Origin: Endozoicomonas elysicola
GTDB lineage: Bacteria; Pseudomonadota; Gammaproteobacteria; Pseudomonadales; Endozoicomonadaceae
Length of the DNA: 64,000 nt
Assembly: GCF_000710775.1 (NCBI RefSeq)
Contig: NZ_JOJP01000001.1
Span: 5,280,027 to 5,344,026 of the forward strand
Direction of reading: 5' to 3'
Below the pieces are notes generated by a model. That model did no database searches and was not told the DNA's origin. It saw nothing but the letters and a program-made list of their open reading frames with translations. Shown here in pieces: positions 17,668-27,271 of the stretch (positions are counted from its first letter, which is position 1; every line of letters begins with the position of its first letter). The translations under genes and the position numbers were made by a program.

Positions 17668-19140
17668 ATGATGCCAGGCACCGGAATGTTCAGTTATACA
17701 ACAGCGATTGCTGTCATGGTGCTTGGAGGCACACTTATTTTCTGGCTCATGCGCAACAGAAATCAGACAAAACGTTCTCAGCCCATCCTTGATCCTGAGA
17801 AAACCATTATCCCAAGGGATAAGCATCCGGTTTCACGTCGCAATATCAGTGATAATGCCCTGAAGGTCATTAACCGGCTGAATAGTCAGGGCTATGAAGC
17901 CTACTTGGTGGGAGGGTGTATTCGAGACCTGTATCTTGACCTTCACCCAAAAGACTTTGATGTTGCAACCAATGCCAGCCCAGAGGATGTTCGTAGACTG
18001 TTTCGTAATTCGAGACTGATAGGCCGACGCTTCAAATTGGTCCATGTCCTCTTTGGTCGTGACATGATCGAGGTAGCCACCTTTCGGGCTAACCATGAGC
18101 AGCACCATGGCCAGGAGAAATCCCGTCACTCCGATTCAGGAAGAATCCTCAGGGATAATGTCTATGGCACCATGGAAGACGATGCCATGCGCCGGGATTT
18201 CACCGTCAATGCACTCTATTACGATGGCCGGGACTTCAGTGTAGTTGACTTCTGCAATGGTGTTGAAGACATCCGTACCGGTACTCTCCGGCTGATTGGA
18301 GATCCGGTTACCCGTTATCATGAAGATCCTGTTCGCATGCTTCGTGCGGTGCGTTTTGCAGCCAAACTCAACTTCACCATGGCACCAGAAACAGAGCAGC
18401 CAATCAATGAACTGGGACAATTACTGCGAGACATTCCATCGGCGCGTTTGTTTGATGAAGTATTGAAGTTACTGCAGTCAGGCCATGGTGTAAAAACTTT
18501 TGAGCTGCTGCGAGAGTACCAACTGTTTGCGCCTCTCTTTCCGGCAACGGATCACGCTCTTAATGAGGCACTGAACGAGCAGGATAAACACGTTTACGCC
18601 CTGATTATTGAATCACTGAAAAGTACGGACAGAAGAGTCAAGCAGAATCGACCGGTAACCCCGGCATTTCTCTTTGCCGCTCTCTTGTGGCCTCCCATGA
18701 GGCGACTGGCCAAGGAGCTTATAGATCAAGGAATGCCCCCCGTTCCGGCATTCCAACAGGCATCCATGACGGTCATCACCAATCAGTGTAACCACACAGC
18801 CATTCCCCGCCGTTTCTCGATGATGGTTCGTGATATCTGGGATTTGCAGATTCGGCTTGAGCGCAGACAACCCAAACTAATAGAGTCATTGCTGGAACAC
18901 CCCAAGTTCCGTGCCGCTTATGACTTTCTGGTGCTCAGAGAACAGTCTGGAGAAAACCTGTCTGCGGCAGGACAATGGTGGACTGAAATACAGGAATTAG
19001 ACGAACATGGTCGTCACGCCATGATCAAGTCACTTTCCAGCCATGGAGGGCAGAAAAAACAGGGAAATAAACGTCGACGGCGCAGGCGGAAGCCTCGCTC
19101 TGATGACGCTGCGTCTAACAACCAATCTGGAGATTCCTGA
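17668..19140 (+). CDS. pcnB: Poly(A) polymerase I with an N-terminal membrane segment
   Basis: Adds poly(A) tails that promote RNA decay. The nucleotidyltransferase head is typical: LVGGCIRDLYLDLHPKDFD with the DxD metal ligands, then RRFKLVHVLFGRDMIEVATF and HEDPVRMLRAVRFAAKLNF. The basic C-terminus (KQGNKRRRRRRKPRSDD) is expected for PcnB. Unusual is the N-terminus: residues about 8-27 (YTTAIAVMVLGGTLIFWLM) form a convincing transmembrane helix not present in E. coli PcnB. Starts at 17668 or 17686 both keep it. Overlaps folK by one base (TGATG), so pcnB-folK is an operon. Confidence 0.94.
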   Translation: MMPGTGMFSYTTAIAVMVLGGTLIFWLMRNRNQTKRSQPILDPEKTIIPRDKHPVSRRNISDNALKVINRLNSQGYEAYLVGGCIRDLYLDLHPKDFDVATNASPEDVRRLFRNSRLIGRRFKLVHVLFGRDMIEVATFRANHEQHHGQEKSRHSDSGRILRDNVYGTMEDDAMRRDFTVNALYYDGRDFSVVDFCNGVEDIRTGTLRLIGDPVTRYHEDPVRMLRAVRFAAKLNFTMAPETEQPINELGQLLRDIPSARLFDEVLKLLQSGHGVKTFELLREYQLFAPLFPATDHALNEALNEQDKHVYALIIESLKSTDRRVKQNRPVTPAFLFAALLWPPMRRLAKELIDQGMPPVPAFQQASMTVITNQCNHTAIPRRFSMMVRDIWDLQIRLERRQPKLIESLLEHPKFRAAYDFLVLREQSGENLSAAGQWWTEIQELDEHGRHAMIKSLSSHGGQKKQGNKRRRRRRKPRSDDAASNNQSGDS

Positions 19141-19640
19141 TGGCAGAAACCGCGTATGTGGCACTGGGTAGCAACCTTGAGCAGCCAGAGCTTCAGCTGC
19201 AAAGAGCCGTCGATAATATTGACAGTGCGCCACATATAGCTGTTTCTGCCTGTTCCAGACTCTACCGCAGTGATCCTGTTGGCCCTCCGGGCCAGCCGGA
19301 TTACTGCAATGCAGTTGTCGCTGTCAATACAACATTAAAGCCAGTTCAATTACTGGATGCTCTGCAGTCCATAGAAAAAGCTCACGGCCGAGTTCGCTCT
19401 GTCCGCTGGGGGCCAAGAACTCTTGATCTGGACATCATTCTGTTTGGCAACCATACCATTGAATCAGAAAGACTGACCGTTCCTCACTATCAGATGCATG
19501 TCCGCAACTTTGTGCTTTGTCCTTTGCTGGATGTCGCTCCTGACCTTGAACTTCCGGATGGCACTGCGTTGAAATCCATGGTTGATGAGCTGGGTTACCA
19601 GGGGCTTAATGTGATCGCAGATAGCTACCCATGGGTTTGA
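19140..19640 (+). CDS. folK: 2-amino-4-hydroxy-6-hydroxymethyldihydropteridine pyrophosphokinase
   Basis: 166-residue HPPK, which pyrophosphorylates the pterin precursor in folate synthesis. Signature blocks AYVALGSNLEQPELQL at the N-terminus, YRSDPVGPPGQPDYCNAVV, and RWGPRTLDLDIILFG with the two metal-binding aspartates are all present. Translationally coupled to pcnB through a one-base overlap, the common gammaproteobacterial order pcnB-folK-panB-panC. Confidence 0.97.
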   Translation: MAETAYVALGSNLEQPELQLQRAVDNIDSAPHIAVSACSRLYRSDPVGPPGQPDYCNAVVAVNTTLKPVQLLDALQSIEKAHGRVRSVRWGPRTLDLDIILFGNHTIESERLTVPHYQMHVRNFVLCPLLDVAPDLELPDGTALKSMVDELGYQGLNVIADSYPWV

Positions 19641-19692
19641 AAATCCCAGGTTCTGAAAACCTGGGAACTTGGGCATTGCGCCAAGCCCTTAA

Positions 19693-19721
19693 CTGACAAG
19701 CATTCACACTTCTCGTATAAT
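19693..19721 (+). promoter_or_regulatory. Sigma-70 promoter of panBC
   Basis: CTGACA at 19693-19698 and a consensus TATAAT at 19716-19721, separated by exactly 17 bp, about 30 bp before the panB start. It lets panBC be transcribed apart from pcnB-folK. Confidence 0.82.
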
Positions 19722-19752
19722 CCGCGGCAGCAACTAATCAAGGTCTTTACCC

Positions 19753-20547
19753 ATGGCTAAAGTCACCCTAAGTATCCTGTCCGAGATGAAAAAAGCGGGT
19801 GAAAAATTCACCAGCCTGACTGCCTATGATTCCACTCAGGCCCACTTGGCCAGCAGCCAGGGCGTTGAAGTGATACTGGTTGGTGACTCCCTTGGCAATG
19901 TCTGTCAGGGACAAACCAGTACGGTTCCCGTTACTGTAGACGACATGTGTTATCACACCCGCTGTGTCAGTATGAAAGCAGGTGACTCTCTGCTAATGGC
20001 AGACCTGCCTTTCGCTTCCTACACCAACGAACAACAGGCTCTGACTAACGCAACGCGCCTTATGCAGGCGGGTGCTGAAGTCGTCAAGCTGGAAGGTGAA
20101 GCCTGGCTGGCACCTATTGTGACCCGTCTTCGTGAGCAGGGTATCCCTTCATGTGTTCATCTTGGCCTGACACCACAGTCTGTCCATGTGCTCGGTGGTT
20201 ATAAGGTACAGGGAAGGGATGAAGCCCGTGCCAACGCCATGATTGAAGCAGCCATCCTGCTTGAGAAGGCTGGAGCTGCTGTACTTGTACTTGAGTGTGT
20301 ACCTTCTGTTCTCGCCAGAGAAATTACCCGTGCAGTTCAGATTCCTGTTATTGGCATTGGTGCTGGTGCGGATACTGACGGCCAAGTGCTGGTAATATAC
20401 GACATGCTTAACATGACTGCAGGACGCAAACCAAAGTTCGTTAAGAACTACATGGCTGAAGGTGGCTCTGCACAGGATGCTGTTGCTGCCTATGTTAAAG
20501 AAGTAAAGAACGGTACATTCCCTGGCCAGGAACACGGATTCGAATAA
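19753..20547 (+). CDS. panB: Ketopantoate hydroxymethyltransferase
   Basis: 264 residues; transfers a hydroxymethyl group from methylene-THF to alpha-ketoisovalerate, first step to pantothenate. Metal-binding and substrate blocks are clear: FTSLTAYDSTQAHLAS, VILVGDSLGNVCQGQ, and PVIGIGAGADTDGQVLVIYDM. AAGG lies 9 nt before the ATG. First gene of the panBC pair, 13 bp before panC. Confidence 0.97.
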   Translation: MAKVTLSILSEMKKAGEKFTSLTAYDSTQAHLASSQGVEVILVGDSLGNVCQGQTSTVPVTVDDMCYHTRCVSMKAGDSLLMADLPFASYTNEQQALTNATRLMQAGAEVVKLEGEAWLAPIVTRLREQGIPSCVHLGLTPQSVHVLGGYKVQGRDEARANAMIEAAILLEKAGAAVLVLECVPSVLAREITRAVQIPVIGIGAGADTDGQVLVIYDMLNMTAGRKPKFVKNYMAEGGSAQDAVAAYVKEVKNGTFPGQEHGFE

Positions 20548-20560
20548 ACGGATAGCACCC

Positions 20561-21412
20561 ATGCAAACTGTACACTCCATTGCTGAAGTTCAGGATATCG
20601 TTGGCGCCCGCAGATCTGAAAGTCTGCGCATTGGTTTTGTTCCTACCATGGGAAATTTGCATGGTGGACACCTGACGCTGGTCGAGAAGGCAAAAAAAAG
20701 CTGTGACTTTGTTGTGGTAAGCATTTATGTGAACCCATTGCAGTTTGGTCCGAATGAGGACTATGACTCGTACCCACGGACCATGGAACAGGACCAGCAA
20801 CTGCTGATGGATCATGGTGTAGACCTGCTCTATGCGGCCAGCACTAATGAAATCTATCCGGAAGGCAGTGAAAACCATACCCATATCAGTGTTGATATTC
20901 TCGACGGTATGCACTGTGGGAACACCCGACCTGGCTTCTTCCGGGGCATTGCAACGGTAGTCACCAAACTGTTTAACATTGTTCGCCCTGATATTGCGGT
21001 GTTTGGTGAGAAAGATTTCCAACAGCTGACCATCATTCGCAAAATGGTGAAAGACATGGTTATGCCTGTTGAAATTCTCGGCGCTCCTATTGCCCGAGAA
21101 CCAACTGGGCTGGCCATGAGCTCACGCAACGGTTATCTGACACCGGAAGAGCGTGGCGAAATTGCACCAACACTGCACCTCTGCCTGAGCGAGGCACGGG
21201 AAGCTATTCAGGCTGGTGAAACCGACTTTGACCTCCTTCGTAGAAATGCGTTTGCAAAGATGGCTCAAGCTGGCTTCAAACCGGATTACTTTAATATCTG
21301 CAATCCCGAAACATTGCTTCCAGCTACTCATAATGAGGAGTCATTGGTGATTCTTGCTGCGGGCTATCTGGGCAAGGCACGATTGATTGATAACATCCAT
21401 TTTAATCGTTAA
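20561..21412 (+). CDS. panC: Pantothenate synthetase
   Basis: 283-residue pantoate-beta-alanine ligase. HIGH-like nucleotide motif FVPTMGNLHGGHLTLVEKA near residue 28, the KMSKS-equivalent region AMSSRNGYLTPEER near residue 185, and VFGEKDFQQLTIIRKMV are present. Completes pantothenate formation from pantoate and beta-alanine with ATP. Same operon as panB. No panD is visible nearby. Confidence 0.97.
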   Translation: MQTVHSIAEVQDIVGARRSESLRIGFVPTMGNLHGGHLTLVEKAKKSCDFVVVSIYVNPLQFGPNEDYDSYPRTMEQDQQLLMDHGVDLLYAASTNEIYPEGSENHTHISVDILDGMHCGNTRPGFFRGIATVVTKLFNIVRPDIAVFGEKDFQQLTIIRKMVKDMVMPVEILGAPIAREPTGLAMSSRNGYLTPEERGEIAPTLHLCLSEAREAIQAGETDFDLLRRNAFAKMAQAGFKPDYFNICNPETLLPATHNEESLVILAAGYLGKARLIDNIHFNR

Positions 21413-21422
21413 TTCTTGATCA

Positions 21423-21454
21423 CTACTGGGCCTGTGCTTTGATTGGCCCAGTAG
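21423..21454 (+). terminator. Hairpin after panC
   Basis: CTACTGGGCC and GGCCCAGTAG form a perfect 10-bp stem with a 12-nt loop, ten bases after the panC stop. No T-tract follows. Confidence 0.55.
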
Positions 21455-21639
21455 CGACAAATTCAAATACCCCACTATCAAACTTGCCTCTTCCTGCGGT
21501 TTTATGCCGTCAGTTTTCTATAGCCAACAACACCAGTAAAATTTTCTATATTTATCACGAGCATAGCTACAAAAGCCAAAAAAATGACACCTTGAAAAGA
21601 AGGTTTAAACCCTCTTAATTTCTCAAAATAACACTAAAT

Positions 21640-23076
21640 ATGACAAAGGGAGCGACCACTTTTAAGCTGAATATTAATGAAGACTTTTCAAGGAAGAAAA
21701 CAGTGGACAAGTTTCAGCCTGACATCAATCATAGCCGGCATCAAAGCCAGCGATTAAATAATACTGAATCATCTGGTGAGACGCTTGAAATATCTGGAAA
21801 TAAGTTTGAAGTCAGCCCCGCCAAGCCAGGGTTTAGAAATAAGATCAGAGCACTCATAAAAAAAGATGCAGGAACCAAAGGTTTGAGGGGGCCATCAACA
21901 AACTCTTCCAAAAATCCTGCTTCACGCTCAATTAGGGATCACAACATAAAAACAAACCCACTATTTAATGAACGCCAGCTCCCAGGCCAATTGAAGTTTT
22001 TACCACAATCTAAGAACATGCTTCATATGCATAGTCATGAAGCTATTCATCAAAATGGATTGATGCCCCATAGCGATGACACTGATGATCTTGAATCAGA
22101 TTTGGAATTATTTAAAGAACAGCAACCAGTGCAAGATGAAGCAATGGGTTATTCAGTCGTAGAAGATACCGTTGTTGATCGTGAAACAGGTGAAAAAGTT
22201 CAACAGCAAATGTCCACCTCAGAAGCAGCCAAAGACTCTGAACCCACAGAGACCAAAACTGAACAAAACCAGTTAAGACCAACCAAAGAGACAAAACTAA
22301 AAGGTAAAAGTGACTGGAAAATCACGAAAGGTTTATCAACATTTAGCAGCACAATTATTAATAGAAAGCATGGTTTAAGTGATTGCGCTCAAAAAGTTTC
22401 AGAAGCCATCAAGCAGCGAGATCAAGTAAGTTTTAGAACTGCACTCCATGGCCTTATAGAGTCTACTAAATTACACAATACGCAAAATCCATCTAATATA
22501 ATCACCTATCATGAGCAGCTGGATCACCTGCATGTCAATGGTAAACCCTTGCTTTATGCATTGGCAGAATCTGATTACCCAGAGTTCATCCAAATGCTAT
22601 GTCAGGATGAAGCGTTAAAGCTGATGAAACCAAGAGCTTTTTACGCTCTGTCTGTTTTCAAGGACCGCTCGCGAGATGAATATATCACTGATCACCTTCA
22701 TATTGGTGAACTCAATCGTTCTGGTTGGTGGTGTTATCCAGAGTCGCCTGTCTGCTTTGCATTGTCGTCTGGAAATATTGATACAGCAATTACTTTTATA
22801 GAGAATGGTGGATCTATAAAAGGCAGCGAGACAATTCTGAAAACTCTACCAGCAGAAGATTTAGAAAAAATTTCCAGCGCACTATCTAAACAGCAAAGTA
22901 ATATTAAAAAAGAAATAGAATCCTCTGAAAAAGAAGTTGCTCAACTGGAAAAAGACCCTAATCAAAAAGACAAGTACAACCAAAGCCGACTCAGGATTAC
23001 TGCTATAGCTGTACAAGGACAGCAAAATTTAGAAGATATAAGTTTGCTAAATACCGAAATTAATCAAGATCGCTAA
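21640..23076 (+). CDS. Hypothetical protein with ankyrin-like C-terminal half
   Basis: 478 residues from ATG at 21640, which lacks a ribosome site; an in-frame GTG at 21703 preceded by AAGGAAG is an alternative. The N-terminal 230 residues are polar and low in complexity (many S, N, K, E, Q) and look disordered. Residues about 245-410 contain helical pairs resembling degenerate ankyrin repeats (KPLLYALAESDYPEFIQMLC; SPVCFALSSGNIDTAITFI, ENGGS). A coiled coil follows (about 420-455). No signal peptide. AT-rich against its panC neighbour. The next gene, on the other strand, encodes another ankyrin protein. A secreted effector role is a possibility only. Confidence 0.65.
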   Translation: MTKGATTFKLNINEDFSRKKTVDKFQPDINHSRHQSQRLNNTESSGETLEISGNKFEVSPAKPGFRNKIRALIKKDAGTKGLRGPSTNSSKNPASRSIRDHNIKTNPLFNERQLPGQLKFLPQSKNMLHMHSHEAIHQNGLMPHSDDTDDLESDLELFKEQQPVQDEAMGYSVVEDTVVDRETGEKVQQQMSTSEAAKDSEPTETKTEQNQLRPTKETKLKGKSDWKITKGLSTFSSTIINRKHGLSDCAQKVSEAIKQRDQVSFRTALHGLIESTKLHNTQNPSNIITYHEQLDHLHVNGKPLLYALAESDYPEFIQMLCQDEALKLMKPRAFYALSVFKDRSRDEYITDHLHIGELNRSGWWCYPESPVCFALSSGNIDTAITFIENGGSIKGSETILKTLPAEDLEKISSALSKQQSNIKKEIESSEKEVAQLEKDPNQKDKYNQSRLRITAIAVQGQQNLEDISLLNTEINQDR

Positions 23077-23119
23077 AAACCCAAATCCACATAAGTCAGC
23101 AGGACTGAAATTCACATAC

Positions 23120-23142
23120 GAAGGTGAGTAAGTACCACCTTC
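23120..23142. terminator. Hairpin between convergent ankyrin-type genes
   Basis: GAAGGTG and CACCTTC pair around a 9-nt loop in the 78-bp gap between two convergent stops. Weak T-richness follows. Could serve both strands. Confidence 0.4.
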
Positions 23143-23154
23143 AATTAAAATAGT

Positions 23155-24495
23155 TTAAGAATCATCACTTCTTAATACATTGCAAACATCCTGAGGAGTA
23201 AAACTGCCCTCTTCAAGTTCATCTCTTAGTTCTTCAAAAGCATCCCACACGAGCTGACGATGTGTTTTCCCATTTCCAAATATTTTCCCCAAATCCACAT
23301 AGCCATTCGCAGCAATATGTTCTGTGCAATCACATTCGTCCTCCAACATAGCTTGCATAAATACAGTATTTCCATTATCAAGAAGCTCATTGACACCATC
23401 TGCTCTTAATTTAATAAGTTCACCAGCCGCAAACCATTCACCAGCCTCAACAGCAGCCTTTAGAGGTAAAGAGTCATTTTTTAGACGTTTATTGATATCT
23501 AAAGCACCAGCTTCGAGCAATAAGCCTGCCAAATACCAAGCTTCTGAATCAAAAGCATCTTGAAGAGGTGAACGATTATCAAAATCTCTTATGTTAAAAT
23601 TGATTCCATCTTTTTTAAGAATTTCAATAAGAACTTCAGGCTCATCTCTATCGGCGGCCACATGCATTATAGTTTGCCCATCAACATCACGTGGAGACAT
23701 AATCACTTCAGAACTCATACGCTTGATAATATCTTTTATAAACGGAGAAATCCGACCTTCTGGACAAATTTTATCTCTTGGCCAATTTAAGACCCCAAAC
23801 AAAATATTACAGCTGTTTGAATCCAGCATATCTATATCAGCTCCACTCTGGATTAGAAGCTGAGAAAATTTAATATATTTATTATTAACAGCAATCATTA
23901 GAGGGGTATCACCACCTTTTGCCCGAATATCCATATCTAAACCATGAACCCTATTACAAAAAATATTTAACATTTGTTCATCTCCCTGTTCTGCAACCCA
24001 ATGCAAGGGATAACAACCATGATAAGAACATTCATTAGGGTCAAAACCATTCTCAAGTTCCACACAAATCTGATCGTATTTTTTTTCATTGATAGCTTTA
24101 ATAGCAGGGGGCTCAATTTGCTCTTGACTAAATATTTCCAGACCATGACATCCTGTCTTTTCACTTATTAAAACATCTGGAATAACATGAACTGAAGCAG
24201 GTTCTACCGAACCATTACCCATTAACATCGCACTTTTTTGTTCTACTCTAGGAATTTTTCTTGATACTTCTCCTGAAGAATGCTCCCCACCGACAATACT
24301 ATGACATCGCTTTAATCCAATATCTGAACACCCTGATTCTTTTAATTTAGTTCCATCGATTTCTGATGGCACTTTCTTTCTAACTTTACCATCGTCAATG
24401 GCTTGAATTCTTTTATCTGCTGAGGTTCTGTCCTCCTTACATTTATTATTTACAACACTAGAACCATGACTACTTATAGAACTTATTGATTCCAT
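23155..24495 (-). CDS. Ankyrin-repeat protein
   Basis: 446 residues with a good AGGAG ribosome site 5 nt before the ATG. About the first 110 residues are polar with short basic clusters (for example VRKKVPSE). From about residue 145 several ankyrin repeats follow: SYHGCYPLHWVAEQGDEQML, GGDTPLMIAVNNKYIKFSQL with LIQSGADID, DGQTIMHVAADRDEPEVLIE, NRSPLQDAFDSEAWYLAGLL with LEAGALDI, and SLPLKAAVEAGEWFAAGELI. The last 50 residues are acidic. No signal peptide. Ankyrin proteins are common in bacteria living with eukaryotic hosts and often act inside host cells; no secretion signal can be read here. Confidence 0.85.
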   Translation of the reverse strand: MESISSISSHGSSVVNNKCKEDRTSADKRIQAIDDGKVRKKVPSEIDGTKLKESGCSDIGLKRCHSIVGGEHSSGEVSRKIPRVEQKSAMLMGNGSVEPASVHVIPDVLISEKTGCHGLEIFSQEQIEPPAIKAINEKKYDQICVELENGFDPNECSYHGCYPLHWVAEQGDEQMLNIFCNRVHGLDMDIRAKGGDTPLMIAVNNKYIKFSQLLIQSGADIDMLDSNSCNILFGVLNWPRDKICPEGRISPFIKDIIKRMSSEVIMSPRDVDGQTIMHVAADRDEPEVLIEILKKDGINFNIRDFDNRSPLQDAFDSEAWYLAGLLLEAGALDINKRLKNDSLPLKAAVEAGEWFAAGELIKLRADGVNELLDNGNTVFMQAMLEDECDCTEHIAANGYVDLGKIFGNGKTHRQLVWDAFEELRDELEEGSFTPQDVCNVLRSDDS

Positions 24496-24810
24496 AAAAA
24501 CTCCTGTAATTATAAATCACAAATATTAGGAATCGCTCCAAAATCAAAAATTATAAGATCAGCCCTATAGATTGGGGCCTATTCCATTTGAAAATATTAA
24601 TAATAGCAATTTCATGTGAAAATAAATTTTTTTCAGAATGACAGAATAAAACAAAAGCAAACCATGAATAACAAAAAAAACAGCTATATATAAACACCAA
24701 AAGCTTGACTTGAATTATGCTTATTATTTTCATTCCCCCTGCAATATAGGGTATATTTTCCACCTCGCTTACCCAGCCTACCTTCCACCCTTATCTAATG
24801 AGGCAAGACA
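24496..24810. other. AT-rich divergent intergenic region
   Basis: 315 bp between the ankyrin gene and pgi, which are transcribed away from each other. It must hold both promoters, but no clear hexamer pair stands out. No other gene is seen. Confidence 0.5.
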
Positions 24811-26463
24811 GTGAGTAACTCTACTGCTCTGGACCACCTGCCCGCATCCAAAGATCTGGCTGCTCTGCAACAGCAAATGGCAAACACCCACCTGCGAAAC
24901 CTGTTTGCTGAAGATCCCAGTCGATTTGAACGTTACACCCTTGAAGCTGCGGGCCTGTTTCTTGATTACTCAAAGCACCTGATTAACGACGATGTAATGA
25001 CATCACTGGTTAATCTGGCGGAACAGGCCAACCTCACGCATGCCCGTGAAGCCATGTTCAGCGGTAAAAAGATCAATTACACAGAAAAACGCGCAGTGCT
25101 TCATACAGCACTGAGAAGTTTTGGTGATGCTCCGGTTATGGTGGATGGTGAAGACATTATGCCCATGATCCGTGAGACCCGAGCCCGAATGAAGGTCATG
25201 ACCGAGCAGGTTCACTCTGGCCAGTGGCTGGGTCATACCGGTAAGCCAATCAAACACATCGTCAATATCGGTATCGGTGGTTCCTACCTTGGGTTGAAAA
25301 CGGCCATTAATGCTATGACGCCTTACCATGTTAAAGGGTTTGAGCATCATTTTGTGGCCAATATTGACCCCAATGAATTGTCTGAAGTTCTGCGTAAGAT
25401 TGACCCGGAAACAACGCTATTTATCGTTGCTTCCAAATCCTTTAGTACGCTGGAAACCCTGCAAAATGCACAAGCTGCCAGAGCTTGGATGATTGAAAAA
25501 GGTTGTGCTGAGGAGGATATTCGCAAGCACTTTATGGCCATCTCGACCAACCTGAAAGCTATTGACCAATTTGGTATCGCCCAGGAGAACACCCTTCCAC
25601 TGTGGGATTGGGTAGGCGGCCGTTATTCCCTGTGGTCAAGCATCGGCCTGTTGATTTCCATGGTTGTGGGTTATGACAACTTTGAGCGCCTGTTGAAGGG
25701 TGCAGAAGCCATGGACCAGCACTTCAGCAGTGCCCCTCTGGCAGAAAACATGCCGGTTATTGCTGGCCTGCTGGGTGTCTGGTATCAGAACTTTATGGGT
25801 GCAGAGTCCCATGCGGTCATCTCGTATGACTATTTCCTGCGTGATCTGCCTGGTCATCTGCAACAGGTCGATATGGAAAGTAACGGTAAACGCACCCGCA
25901 AAGACGGCAGTACAGTTCCTTACCAGACCGGCTCAGTGATCTGGGGAGGAACAGGCACCAATGATCAGCATGCTTACCATCAGTTACTGCACCAGGGAAC
26001 ACGACTGATTCCAGTAGACTTCATTGCACCAGCCACAACCCATAACCCCATTGGCGAACAGCACCCATGGCTATTCACCAATGCACTGGCACAAAGTCAG
26101 GCCATGATGCAGGGTAAAACACTGGAAGAAGTCAGGGATGAGCTTTCTGCTTCAGGCATGGGCACTGAAGAGGTTGAGCAACTGGCTGCGCATAAGGTGA
26201 TTCCGGGGAATCGCCCTAACAGCATGATTGTTCCTGAGAAGATTACACCGGAGACCACCGGCGCCCTGATTGCCATGTATGAGCATAAGGTCTTTGTGCA
26301 GGGTACCATCTGGCAGATTAACTCTTTCGACCAATGGGGTGTTGAACTTGGCAAGGTCCTGGGTGATCGTCTGATCGAGAAGATTCGCTCTAAAGAAGAA
26401 ACTACTGACCAGGACAGCTCCACCAACGGCCTGATCAAGCGTTTTAAACAATTTAATCACTAA
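24811..26463 (+). CDS. pgi: Glucose-6-phosphate isomerase
   Basis: 550 residues; interconverts glucose-6-P and fructose-6-P. Begins with GTG at 24811, preceded by TGAGG. The two family signatures are present: VGGRYSLWSSIGLLISM near residue 270 and the C-terminal block IWQINSFDQWGVELGK. Active-site Glu and His lie in the GAESHAVI and GGTGTNDQHAYHQLLHQ regions. Length matches E. coli Pgi (549). In this window it also serves the fate of fructose-6-P arising from sialic-acid amino sugars. Confidence 0.98.
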   Translation: MSNSTALDHLPASKDLAALQQQMANTHLRNLFAEDPSRFERYTLEAAGLFLDYSKHLINDDVMTSLVNLAEQANLTHAREAMFSGKKINYTEKRAVLHTALRSFGDAPVMVDGEDIMPMIRETRARMKVMTEQVHSGQWLGHTGKPIKHIVNIGIGGSYLGLKTAINAMTPYHVKGFEHHFVANIDPNELSEVLRKIDPETTLFIVASKSFSTLETLQNAQAARAWMIEKGCAEEDIRKHFMAISTNLKAIDQFGIAQENTLPLWDWVGGRYSLWSSIGLLISMVVGYDNFERLLKGAEAMDQHFSSAPLAENMPVIAGLLGVWYQNFMGAESHAVISYDYFLRDLPGHLQQVDMESNGKRTRKDGSTVPYQTGSVIWGGTGTNDQHAYHQLLHQGTRLIPVDFIAPATTHNPIGEQHPWLFTNALAQSQAMMQGKTLEEVRDELSASGMGTEEVEQLAAHKVIPGNRPNSMIVPEKITPETTGALIAMYEHKVFVQGTIWQINSFDQWGVELGKVLGDRLIEKIRSKEETTDQDSSTNGLIKRFKQFNH

Positions 26464-26470
26464 AACCCTT

Positions 26471-26511
26471 TCAGATGTCTGGAGCAACATAGTTTCAGGC
26501 ATCTGACTTTT
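26471..26511 (+). terminator. Terminator after pgi
   Basis: CAGATG and CATCTG arms with an inner CTG/CAG extension close over a loop, followed by CTTTTC. Moderate intrinsic terminator a few bases after the pgi stop. Confidence 0.55.
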
Positions 26512-26758
26512 CAATCAAACAATACCTAATCTGCTGTTTTAAAAGAAATAATCATTCATTCTACGCCCCATAAGGCTAACCTGCCCTCATAATATTTTCG
26601 CCTCTTACCCTAGAAAATATGGAACTAAATTCCAAGAAAACAGTCTCAATTAGTAATTACATGAAATTAATCGGTTCTGATTACATGTAATGGAATATCA
26701 ACGAATAATTTATTCATGGAAGATATAAATAACCCATTGAAATTCAAGGAGGATTCTC

Positions 26759-27235
26759 ATGCCTGATATATCTTTACACTTCAAAGCAGCCTGCTCCCAC
26801 AGCTGGCTAACTAATTCAAAATCAATGCTTCCCTGTAGAGCACTCAAGGCATTTGGCGCTGGTCTCAAGGCATTGTTTGGCAAATATAAAGTAACCATCA
26901 CAGAACAGACAAAAAACCTGATCCGTCAGCACCCAAATTCGTATTTTGCAAAAGAAACAAGGCATCTTTGCTCATGGTATATACAGCCAGTGAGCCCCAG
27001 AACCAATATTACTATCAGGTATAATTCAGAACGCCCCCCTGCTTATGATGAAGTTGCACCAGCATCTCAAAGAGAATACGCATCGAATGGTTTCGTGATG
27101 CCAAATGAGAGAGGGGAGTTTCCTCCAAGATATACACCTATAGCACTACCATCATATAAAGTGGAAAGAGATAACCTCTCTCCACCTCCTTATGAAAATA
27201 CAACCAGCAATCCTTTGGAACCGGCACATACCTAA
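26759..27235 (+). CDS. Small protein with three PPxY (WW-domain ligand) motifs
   Basis: 158 residues, with AAGGAGG 7 nt before the ATG, so clearly translated. The N-terminal 75 residues contain four Cys and a small hydrophobic/basic segment (ALKAFGAGLKALFGKYK). The C-terminal half is Pro- and Tyr-rich and carries three PPxY motifs: PPAY at 93-96, PPRY at 122-125 and PPPY at 142-145; the first and last are followed by acidic residues (PPAYDE, PPPYEN). PPxY is the ligand of WW domains, found in eukaryotic Nedd4-type ubiquitin ligases and used by viral late domains; bacteria generally lack WW domains. I know no named family for it. A host-targeted effector is the leading guess, not shown. A strong terminator follows. 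Confidence 0.72.
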   Translation: MPDISLHFKAACSHSWLTNSKSMLPCRALKAFGAGLKALFGKYKVTITEQTKNLIRQHPNSYFAKETRHLCSWYIQPVSPRTNITIRYNSERPPAYDEVAPASQREYASNGFVMPNERGEFPPRYTPIALPSYKVERDNLSPPPYENTTSNPLEPAHT

Positions 27236-27271
27236 CCACGACATAAGGACTGAGTTAAGAATATTTCTTAT

